Shown here: in pieces, positions 9,524 to 16,992 of the stretch
How the letters are laid out: the number at the start of each line of letters is the position of its first letter
Position numbering within the stretch: position 1 is the first letter of the stretch
NCBI RefSeq assembly: GCF_016757735.1
Contig: NZ_CP068439.1
Coordinates: 1,612,001 to 1,676,000, forward strand
Length of the DNA: 64,000 nucleotides
Direction: 5' to 3'
Source of the DNA: Aequorivita iocasae
Lineage (GTDB): Bacteria > Bacteroidota > Bacteroidia > Flavobacteriales > Flavobacteriaceae
Program-made: the position numbers and the translations under genes
Notes under the pieces: model-generated
The model's input: only the letters and a program-made list of their open reading frames with translations
Databases searched by the model: none
Told to the model about the DNA's origin: nothing

Positions 9524-10969
9524 TTAATCTGCCGATCCATCTGGATGACAGGCAAAACAGGCATTACTTTCATAGATATAACCATTTACCTCATCATGTT
9601 CATCGTCCATTTCGCCTTGGGAATGGCATAGGAAACAAGAAAAGGTAGAATAGTCATTTGGATTGGTATGGCAGTCCACACAACTGTTCCATTCGCCCTC
9701 GTGTTTTCCACTATATATAGGGAAATACATATTATCGTGGTCAAAAGTGGCAGGCGTCCACCCAGGATTGGTTGTATGACAAGAGGCACAATCAGTGGGG
9801 AAATTTGCCGCTATGTGATTTGGATCGGTTGTTTGGTTATAATCGTCTTCATGACAAGCAAAACAGTCTGTTGGGGTATTGTTATAATTTCCGTTAATAT
9901 GACAAGCGTTACAATCCTGAATATCATGACCCAACGTTAGTGGAAAGAAATCGTGATTGATAGTCGCAGGTTGCCATCCCGGATTGGTAGTATGGCAAAC
10001 AACACAGTCTGTCGGGAAATTTGCCGCTATGTGATTTGGATTGGTTGTTTGGTTATAATCGTCGTCATGACAGGCAAAACAATCGGTGGGGGTATTGTTA
10101 AAATTGCCGTTTATATGGCATGCATTACAATCTTGCACATCGTGGCCCAACGTTAGGGGGAAGAAATCATGGTTAATTGTTGCCGGCACCCATCCAGGAT
10201 TGGTGGTATGGCATTCTACACAATCTGTTGAAAATCCGGCGTTTGTGTGATTGGGGTTTGTAGTTTGGGCAAAATCATCGTCGTGGCATGAAAAACAATC
10301 TGCCGAAATATTTGAAAAGTTGGTTACGTCATGGCATTGGCTACAATCTTGAATGTCGTGACCCAGGGTAAGCGGAAAAAAATCGTGGATTATACCAGTA
10401 GAATCCCACCCTAAACCGAGCGGGTTATGACATTCTATACAGTCCTGTGAAAACCCTGAAAGCGAATGATTGGGGTTTTGGGTCGCCAAATAATCATTCC
10501 TATGGCATTCAATACATTCATTGCCAAGCGGATTAAAAATCAAACTACTTTCATTGCTATGGCATTCCACACAGCTTAAATTGGAATGGGAACCAATAAG
10601 TGGAAAGCCATTTTCTTCATGAATTTCAGGAATGTTAAAAACCAACCAATTTTCGGAAGTATGGCAACGCACGCAATCATTGCCAACGGATTGGCTGTGC
10701 ACATCGGTATGACAAGAAATACAATCTGAGGGGGCCTCATTAAAAACCATGGAAGTATGGCAGGATTTGCAGTCGGCAACTTGGTGGGTGCCTTCCAAGT
10801 CAAAATTGGTTGTGCTATGGTCAAATTTAATGGTCTGTAAATCTACCGTCCACCCTTCAGGGTTATGGCATTGGGAACAATCTATCTTAAGAGATGTGCC
10901 GTGAGGAGACTGTCCCATCACTGGGACTATTATAAATAAAAGGGCGGTTATGAATGACAGTCTTTGCAA
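9524..10969 (-). CDS. Secreted multihaem c-type cytochrome (19 CxxCH motifs)
   Basis: 481 residues with a signal peptide (LSFITALLFIIVPVMGQ) and 19 CxxCH haem-binding motifs by direct count, spread over the whole chain. The central part is an internal repeat of ~65-70 residues: HDFFPLTLGHD-x-QDC-xx-CH, then DCF(A/S)CH-x-DD, then NPNH ... DC-xx-CHTTNPGW. The many His outside CxxCH could be distal ligands for bis-His haems. Translation must start at TTG 10969, since the only upstream codons before a stop are ATT and GGA; this start overlaps the last 22 bases of the preceding cytochrome gene, implying coupling. Probable electron-carrying wire in the periplasm or in the outer-membrane barrel encoded next. 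Confidence 0.9.
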   Translation of the reverse strand: MQRLSFITALLFIIVPVMGQSPHGTSLKIDCSQCHNPEGWTVDLQTIKFDHSTTNFDLEGTHQVADCKSCHTSMVFNEAPSDCISCHTDVHSQSVGNDCVRCHTSENWLVFNIPEIHEENGFPLIGSHSNLSCVECHSNESSLIFNPLGNECIECHRNDYLATQNPNHSLSGFSQDCIECHNPLGLGWDSTGIIHDFFPLTLGHDIQDCSQCHDVTNFSNISADCFSCHDDDFAQTTNPNHTNAGFSTDCVECHTTNPGWVPATINHDFFPLTLGHDVQDCNACHINGNFNNTPTDCFACHDDDYNQTTNPNHIAANFPTDCVVCHTTNPGWQPATINHDFFPLTLGHDIQDCNACHINGNYNNTPTDCFACHEDDYNQTTDPNHIAANFPTDCASCHTTNPGWTPATFDHDNMYFPIYSGKHEGEWNSCVDCHTNPNDYSTFSCFLCHSQGEMDDEHDEVNGYIYESNACFACHPDGSAD

Positions 10970-12783
10970 TCCAATTTATTTAGTTTATATATAACTATAG
11001 GCGCCTCTTTTTCATTATGCACCTCATGGCACACTTTACAATCAACTTCTTCATGTTTTCCAGTCAACGGAAAACGGGTTTTATTATGATCAAATTTTTC
11101 CGGAAACCAACTGTTGGTTACATGGCATCTGGAACATTCGGTAATTCCGTTAACCGCAAAATTTTCTCCATGAATATTATCATGGCAGGAAGCACAATCT
11201 GTATCTAAGGTACTAAAATTCTGAGAAATAACCTCGTTGGATGATGAAATTTCAAAATGACATTTCCTACAGGAGACTTGGTTGTGTTTTCCTGTCAAGG
11301 GCCAATTTGTTTTAGAGTGGTCAAAATTTATTAAGTCCCAGGATTCGTTGCCGTGACAGGAAGCACAATCATTTTTTGGCATGTACTTTTCATTCAAAAA
11401 CCCTTTGTGAATATTGCTATGGCAGTCAATACATTCGTTTCCTAAATTAGTAAAAGTCCATTGGTTCTTGGCTTCATCTACATGGCAGGCAAAGCAGGGG
11501 GTAGCCAAATGGGCTCCTTCCAATGGAAAATCAGATTTTTGATGGTCCGAAATGGTAAAGGAGGTGTGCCCAAACCCTTTATCCAGTGTATGGCATTCCT
11601 TGCAATCCGGGGAAACACCATTGGCTGCAAATTCCCCCTGGTGGTAATCCTGATGGCAGGTTTTACATTCTGAAAAATTTATGGGGGCAGAAAAACTTTC
11701 CACATGGCATTTTCTGCAATCTACTTCAATGTGCTTCCCTTCTAAGGGATAGTCGGTAATAGAGTGATCGAAGAAATCCATATCCTTCATAGCAGTAAAA
11801 CTTTCTTCTCTGTGGCATTTGGCACAATCCTGTCCGTATTTATTTTCGTGTGGATCCTTATGGCATTGCACACAGTTATTTTCCTCCACAGCACTTTTAT
11901 CCTGAAATACTTGGGTTGGGCTGCTTGTTTTGGTATGGCAGCTAAAACAATCGACCGTTTTGTGCTTTCCTTTTAAATCAAAACCGGTTCGACTATGGTT
12001 AAAATTGCCTTTGCCAATCAAGGTGGTAAAAGAAGTTTCGGTATGGCATTGGGCACAATTTCCGGGCAGCTGATTGTTGTGGGGATCTTTATGGCAAGAT
12101 TTGCAATCTTCAAAAGGCATGCCGGTAAACTGTTGAAATTCCTTCCCGTTCTTAATTGTTACTTTGTGGCATTCCTTACAATCTACGGTGGTGTGTTTGC
12201 CGCGAAGCTTAAAATCTGCCTGATCGTGATCAAACTTTTTTACAGGAGTGAAAGCTTCCATACTGTGGCACTGAAGACAGTTGTTGGGCAATGCCCCTTG
12301 GTGGAAATCTTCATGGCAGGAGAGGCATTTATTGTCCAGGCCCAAATAGGTGCCCTTTCTCTTTTTTAATTTTGAATCCGAAATATTCTCTGGTGTGTGG
12401 CATTGGCGGCAATCCACCTTATTATGCGCCCCCTCCAATTCATAGCCGGTTTGATTGTGGTTAAAGGTTTTTGTATCAAACCGAATCATTTCAAAATTAC
12501 GGCCGTGATGTTCACTATGGCATTTTCTGCAGTCCTGGCTTTCCACTTTTGAATTGGCATGAAATCCTTTGTTTTGGTTTATCAGACTTTTGATTTCTGT
12601 ATGGCAGTCCAAACATTTTTGATTGGTGACTTTGGCGCCAAGTTCATGGCATTGCGTACAATTGCTCATCCCCTCCAGTTTCGAGTGGGCAGTAGATAAA
12701 TCGCCTGGGGAAATCTGCGATTGAGCCACCGAACAGACAAGAATTGCTATTAAAGAGATTATATGTTTTGAAATTGCTTTCAC
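10948..12783 (-). CDS. Secreted multihaem c-type cytochrome (23 CxxCH motifs)
   Basis: 611 residues, signal peptide HIISLIAILVCSVAQSQ, and 23 CxxCH motifs by direct count. The chain is a tandem of ~50-60-residue modules with the pattern FDH-x-x(T/A)-x-(F/Y)-x-L-x-GKH-xx-VDC-xx-CH, then C-xx-CH-x-DPH or similar, as in cytochrome c3/c7-type families. The last CxxCH ends two residues before the stop (CKDCHS). The start is ATG 12783, 8 bp after the oxidoreductase stop. With its neighbour it provides 42 potential haems in one operon, far more than an ordinary respiratory chain needs. Maturation would require the adjacent CcsBA. Confidence 0.92.
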   Translation of the reverse strand: MKAISKHIISLIAILVCSVAQSQISPGDLSTAHSKLEGMSNCTQCHELGAKVTNQKCLDCHTEIKSLINQNKGFHANSKVESQDCRKCHSEHHGRNFEMIRFDTKTFNHNQTGYELEGAHNKVDCRQCHTPENISDSKLKKRKGTYLGLDNKCLSCHEDFHQGALPNNCLQCHSMEAFTPVKKFDHDQADFKLRGKHTTVDCKECHKVTIKNGKEFQQFTGMPFEDCKSCHKDPHNNQLPGNCAQCHTETSFTTLIGKGNFNHSRTGFDLKGKHKTVDCFSCHTKTSSPTQVFQDKSAVEENNCVQCHKDPHENKYGQDCAKCHREESFTAMKDMDFFDHSITDYPLEGKHIEVDCRKCHVESFSAPINFSECKTCHQDYHQGEFAANGVSPDCKECHTLDKGFGHTSFTISDHQKSDFPLEGAHLATPCFACHVDEAKNQWTFTNLGNECIDCHSNIHKGFLNEKYMPKNDCASCHGNESWDLINFDHSKTNWPLTGKHNQVSCRKCHFEISSSNEVISQNFSTLDTDCASCHDNIHGENFAVNGITECSRCHVTNSWFPEKFDHNKTRFPLTGKHEEVDCKVCHEVHNEKEAPIVIYKLNKLDCKDCHS

Positions 12784-12791
12784 ATAAAAGA

Positions 12792-14126
12792 TTAATATTT
12801 TTTCATTATGTAACCGAAACGCTTGGTAATTTGCACCCCGGCTTTTTCCAAAAAGTGCGTTGGAAGCTCGCCACCCGCAAAAATATAAACCAAATCGTTT
12901 TCAATTGAAAGGGTGGTCTCATCTTTCAACATTAAAAGTACGTCCTTTTCGTTAATGCTCACTACGTTAGACTCAAGAATAATTTTTATGATTTTATCTT
13001 CTTCTGCTTTTAGGATATTTTCTTTGTTCTTGGGTTTTAACCGGGAAAATTTCTCACTTCTGTACGATAAAACTACTTTGTTATTTTCACTCAATAACAA
13101 AGCAGCCTCTATTGCCGAATCGCCCCCACCCACAACCATTATCTTTTTCCCCGAAATGGCTTCAGGCTCAAGCAAACGGTAGGCGACCTTTTGAGAGTCT
13201 TCTCCGGGCACGCCAAGTTTTCTCGGACTTCCACGGCGCCCAATTGATAGTAGAACATGATTGGCCACATATTCCCTACCTGTATTGGTTACAATTTTAA
13301 AGGTTTCATCTTTTTGGGGATTTATATTTTCAACCTTGGTGTTTTCAATTATTTGCAGGTTTTGTTCCTGAATTACCTTTTTCCAAAGCTGCAATAATTC
13401 GTCTTTGGAGGTGTTGAACAATTTGACCTTTCCGTAAAGGGGAAGGTTCATTGGCGAGGTCATTACAATTTTTGAGCGAGGGAAAGTAAATACGGTTCCT
13501 CCCAAAGAATCCTGTTCCAATGTTATTGAGGAAAGCCCTGCTTTTTTTGCTGCCAGCGAAGCAGAAATTCCGGCAGGTCCCGCACCAACAATAACTAAAT
13601 CGAGACAATCCTTTTTCGCTATTTTTTTGCTTTTCACAATACTGTCTATTGCCTGCTGCCCTTGTTCCACACTATTTTTGATGAGGCCCATCCCACCCAA
13701 TTCTCCAGCAATATAAATGCCTTTCATATTGGTTTCGAAGTTTTGGTTTACATGGGGCAGATCAACCCCACGCTTTTCGGTACCTATTCGCAAGGAAATG
13801 GCTTCCACAGGGCACGCGTGAAAACACGCCCCATGCCCTACGCAGTTGGAGGCGTTTATCACTGTGGCCTTGCCGTCTACAATCCCCAAAATGTCCGTTT
13901 CAGGGCAAGCGGCAACACATGCGCCACTGCCTATACAAACGTTGGGGTCGATATAGGGGTGCAGTGAAACCGGTTCGTGGAGACCTTCTTCTTTAGCGAG
14001 TTCAACCTTTTGAAAGGTTTTTTTGGAAGCTTTGTTTTTTTTCCGAAGATAAAAGATGATGATTCCTGCACAAAGCACAAATAAAATTCCATAAATAAGG
14101 ATTTCCTCTATCAATTGTTCTTCCAT
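12792..14126 (-). CDS. Membrane-anchored ferredoxin/FAD-NAD(P) oxidoreductase
   Basis: 444 residues from ATG 14126, which overlaps the upstream stop as TGATG; an ATG four codons earlier (14138) is an alternative. Residues ~7-27 are a membrane anchor (EILIYGILFVLCAGIIIFYL). Then come two ferredoxin-type sites: Cys64/70/74 in CIGSGACVAACP and Cys95/101/105 in CVGHGACFHACP, each with Ser67 or His98 where the second Cys of a normal 4Fe-4S site would be. The rest is a thioredoxin-reductase-like FAD/NAD(P) module with VIVGAGPAGISASLAA and MVVGGGDSAIEAALLL, and no redox CxxC, as in YpdA-type proteins. It could pass electrons between NAD(P)H, its clusters and the neighbouring b-type cytochrome; direction is unknown. 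Confidence 0.85.
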   Translation of the reverse strand: MEEQLIEEILIYGILFVLCAGIIIFYLRKKNKASKKTFQKVELAKEEGLHEPVSLHPYIDPNVCIGSGACVAACPETDILGIVDGKATVINASNCVGHGACFHACPVEAISLRIGTEKRGVDLPHVNQNFETNMKGIYIAGELGGMGLIKNSVEQGQQAIDSIVKSKKIAKKDCLDLVIVGAGPAGISASLAAKKAGLSSITLEQDSLGGTVFTFPRSKIVMTSPMNLPLYGKVKLFNTSKDELLQLWKKVIQEQNLQIIENTKVENINPQKDETFKIVTNTGREYVANHVLLSIGRRGSPRKLGVPGEDSQKVAYRLLEPEAISGKKIMVVGGGDSAIEAALLLSENNKVVLSYRSEKFSRLKPKNKENILKAEEDKIIKIILESNVVSINEKDVLLMLKDETTLSIENDLVYIFAGGELPTHFLEKAGVQITKRFGYIMKKY

Positions 14127-14950
14127 CAAAATATCCATTTATACCCGAAGGTGAATGCGACAATCACATGAATAATCACAATAAAAAGCATTATTAAAGC
14201 GAAAGGCAAGTGGATTACGTGCCAGTATTCAAACCACTTTTTCATGGTTTCCAATCGGGCAATCTTCCCGGAAAGCGATCGCTCTTCCTTTACTTTTTTT
14301 ATGATGGAATGCCGCTCCTCCATAGATACATTATTTTCCTTCAGCGCATTTTTAAGCAGGGTTAGGGAGGGTTTTTTAGAAACGTTTTCAGCGCTCGTGA
14401 AATTGATAAACAATTGTATGGTTTGTGGATTGAGGCTGTACTTTTTCTCCAATACTTCGGCAATATCGGTTTTCATATTTTTAACTTCGCTAAGGCTCAA
14501 CGCCCTGCCTTCAATTGTTCGGGGTATTTGAATGTATATAAACCGGCCCACTACACCACTTGCAACCACAGCCACCATAGACCAAAATGCGATGGATACA
14601 ATACCTCCAAATTTGAAGGTGGTGTGAAACAACACCAGAATGGGCCCAAGCGTGCAAAGAAAAATGTGGAATTCCAACAAATATTTTAACCGTACCCATT
14701 TTCCCAATATGTTATACCGTTTATACAATATGTATATAAAAACCCCAAATAATATGAGGAAAGTGCCAATTACACCCAGACCTTGACCAAAGAGACCGCT
14801 AGCCTTTAGCCAGTCGTGCTGCGGGTGATAAAAGCGTTCTTCTAGCGGAGTAATGTAATAACTGTATCCGTTGTAGATCAGATAAATGGTTACTAGCACA
14901 ACAATAGATACCATAGTACCTATATATATCATATGGACAGATTTTTTCAA
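14126..14950 (-). CDS. b-type cytochrome-like integral membrane protein
   Basis: 274 residues with about five membrane segments: MIYIGTMVSIVVLVTIYLIY, GVIGTFLILFGVFIYILY, a third around LLEFHIFLCTLGPILVLFH, a fourth around SIAFWSMVAVVASGVVGRFI and a C-terminal one around HLPFALIMLFIVIIHVIVAF. Paired His in the third helix (HIF, FHTT) and in the last (HVIHLP, IIHVIV) are placed as haem b ligands across the bilayer, as in cytochrome b561 and ferric-reductase-like domains. A soluble helical loop of ~85 residues sits before the last helix. First gene of the six-gene operon, so it is probably the quinone- or inner-membrane end of the chain. No clear promoter was found in the AT-rich gap upstream. 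Confidence 0.78.
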   Translation of the reverse strand: MKKSVHMIYIGTMVSIVVLVTIYLIYNGYSYYITPLEERFYHPQHDWLKASGLFGQGLGVIGTFLILFGVFIYILYKRYNILGKWVRLKYLLEFHIFLCTLGPILVLFHTTFKFGGIVSIAFWSMVAVVASGVVGRFIYIQIPRTIEGRALSLSEVKNMKTDIAEVLEKKYSLNPQTIQLFINFTSAENVSKKPSLTLLKNALKENNVSMEERHSIIKKVKEERSLSGKIARLETMKKWFEYWHVIHLPFALIMLFIVIIHVIVAFTFGYKWIF

Positions 14951-15156
14951 GATGTTAATTGTTAGGGTTTAAGAAACAGTTTAAATTAAGTAAAAAAATT
15001 AAACTTCTAATAACCAATAACGAAGAATTGCAAATAATCATATAAGGAAATTATTATAGAACAATTCCTAGGAATCTCAAGAAAAACGAGCGCAATCAGA
15101 TTTAAAATATTCAACTGATAAATTGAGAGTAAATATTGAGAAGGAAGATGAGGGAG

Positions 15157-15270
15157 TGTGTAGGCTTTAAAATTCCCCATTCCGTCAACTAAGATTACAG
15201 CAAGGCCGATAGGGTGATTGGAAGTTTTGAGGAGTTATTTCCATTCACTAAAAATAGTGTCTTGGGATGA
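15157..15270 (+). pseudogene. Remnant of a HAD phosphatase C-terminus
   Basis: Translated in frame this reads CVGFKIPHSVN-stop-DYSKADRVIGSFEELF. It matches the C-terminus of the intact HAD protein at 3194-3850 (CVGFKSPHSVNQDYSKADRV then ITSFSDILF) almost residue for residue, with a TAA in place of the Gln codon. Only about 30 codons remain, and the tail runs into the 3' end of the convergent exonuclease gene. It differs enough in sequence to be a decayed paralogue rather than a fresh copy. Confidence 0.8.
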
Positions 15271-16698
15271 TTTTTTCTTAATTGCCTTTATTCTATGCGT
15301 TGTAAGCGGAAGCGGTTCATCAAAATAAACCACATTGCGTTCTCCATTTTTTTTAAGATGACTCCTGATAATTGCGTGGGTGTGATAGGTTGCTGTCTGC
15401 AATTTTAAAAAAGGTTCGTAATCCTCAATATTGCAAATGGCTTCGCTTCGGTCAAAAAAACCAAAGCCTTTGTATTGTCCTTCGGCTACCAAGGCAAAGG
15501 CAATTTCGTCCTTCGTTCTTCCTTTTCCCTGTATAGCAAAGCTGGGTTTATTTTCTTTTAGGGCTTTAACGGCAGCCTGCACTTTTAGGTTATATTCCGT
15601 TACGCTTTCATTACCTTCACAAATACCCTCACAGTTTTTTATACGGTAGTGTGAGCATTTTTCTGAGGTACTCTGTAACGTACAAAAGCGCGGGCACAGT
15701 TTAAAAGTTTCACAGATTTCTTCCAGTTTTTCGGTGGCTTCGGTTCGGTTGTAAAAGGTGCTCACGGAATCATGAAGTGCCTTTGTTTTTCCCAAAGCCA
15801 ATTGTATAATGCCGCGTTGGTTTACATAACTGATTATCTGGTAGGTGGTGGCGGGCCATTTTTGTGCCCTGTTGAATTTTGGATAGTGCTTTCTGATGTG
15901 TTCAGATTCCACAAGCAATGCCACGAGCTCATTCCCCGTAAGCTCATAATCTATAAAATGTGTTTCCTGGCCCAGTTGATATTCCTTTGTTTTTTTATCG
16001 TAAAAATGACTGAGTACCCGTTTCTTTATGTTTTTCGCCTTTCCCGCATATACCACTTGGTGTTTTTGGTTTTTGAAAAGATAGATGCCAGGCTCCTCAG
16101 GCAGTTCGTTTATCTGCTCGGCGGGAATGTGCGGCGGAAGCGTTGCCTGTTTGGAACGCGGGTTTAAAAAGGAATTGATAATACTGAAATCTTCATCCAA
16201 GGAAAGCAAACGCTGAAAAAGAATCACCGTGGCATCCACATCGCCTTCGGCACGGTGACGGTTGAGGTGCGGAATATTGATAGTGCTACAGAGCCTTCCG
16301 AGACTATAGGAAAGCATTCCGGGGATCAACTTTCGTGAAAGCCGGACGGTACATAGTTTTTTGCGATTGTAATGCTGTCCCAAAAGCCGAAATTCACCGC
16401 GGATTACATTGTAGTCAAAACTTACGTTATGTGCCACAAAAATAGCGTCTTGTGTAAACGCTTCAATTTTTTCGGCAACTTCAAAAAAACGAGGGGCATC
16501 GGCAACCATTTCATTGTCAATACCTGTTAGGGTTGTAATGTGGTGTGGTATGTCGCGCTCCGGATTGATGAGTGTAGTGTACTTGTCTACCACTTCGCCC
16601 TCTTTCATCAATGCAATACAGATTTCTGTAATACGGTTACCTGCTATTCCACCACCAGTGGTTTCTACATCTATAATTGCGAAAAGTTGTGATTGCAT
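15235..16698 (-). CDS. DEDDh 3'-5' exonuclease fused to GIY-YIG (UvrC-like) nuclease
   Basis: 487 residues. Residues ~6-170 are a DnaQ/epsilon-like exonuclease: FAIIDVETTG with Asp10 and Glu12, VAHNVSFDYNVI near 90 and HRAEGDVDAT with His148 and Asp153. Residues ~203-285 are a GIY-YIG domain (PGIYLFKNQKHQVVYAGKAK, then KKRVLSHF and ELVALLVESEHIRKHYPKFN). A Cys-rich stretch (CPRFCTL ... KCSHYRIKNCEGIC) near 340-370 is also UvrC-like and could bind metal. This domain order is known in Bacteroidota and other phyla as a Cho/UvrC-related protein, probably in DNA repair. Start ATG 16698. The 3' end abuts the HAD remnant. Confidence 0.92.
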   Translation of the reverse strand: MQSQLFAIIDVETTGGGIAGNRITEICIALMKEGEVVDKYTTLINPERDIPHHITTLTGIDNEMVADAPRFFEVAEKIEAFTQDAIFVAHNVSFDYNVIRGEFRLLGQHYNRKKLCTVRLSRKLIPGMLSYSLGRLCSTINIPHLNRHRAEGDVDATVILFQRLLSLDEDFSIINSFLNPRSKQATLPPHIPAEQINELPEEPGIYLFKNQKHQVVYAGKAKNIKKRVLSHFYDKKTKEYQLGQETHFIDYELTGNELVALLVESEHIRKHYPKFNRAQKWPATTYQIISYVNQRGIIQLALGKTKALHDSVSTFYNRTEATEKLEEICETFKLCPRFCTLQSTSEKCSHYRIKNCEGICEGNESVTEYNLKVQAAVKALKENKPSFAIQGKGRTKDEIAFALVAEGQYKGFGFFDRSEAICNIEDYEPFLKLQTATYHTHAIIRSHLKKNGERNVVYFDEPLPLTTHRIKAIKKKSSQDTIFSEWK

Positions 16699-16992
16699 TT
16701 TTTGATTGCTGGGAAAGCAAATGTAGAAAAAGTTATTTAATTATGTGGATTATTTCCTGTTAAGTGGAAATAATCCAAATTAATAAGCGGGTCTTGCTGT
16801 TTCTTTACCCCCTTTTTTTTATTTTTTTGTAAGATGATGATTACAAGTTTTCTGATTTGAATATTTCAACATGTTAGTAAACAGATGTTTGAATAATTTG
16901 TAATTGAACAGTCCGTAACCCAACATTTCAACTAGCAAAAAATTTAACAAAAAAATAATATTTTAGCGGCCTTTAACTAAAAACCCAAATCG

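Noticed and set aside
9519-9585. Longer N-terminus of the barrel protein (start at 9585)
   Set aside because: It overlaps the cytochrome gene and hides a clean signal peptide beginning at 9519.
9668-12369. Plus-strand ORFs of 60-124 codons opposite the cytochrome genes
   Set aside because: CxxCH-rich coding strands leave open antisense frames; the products show periodic copies of the antisense of haem motifs and no domains.
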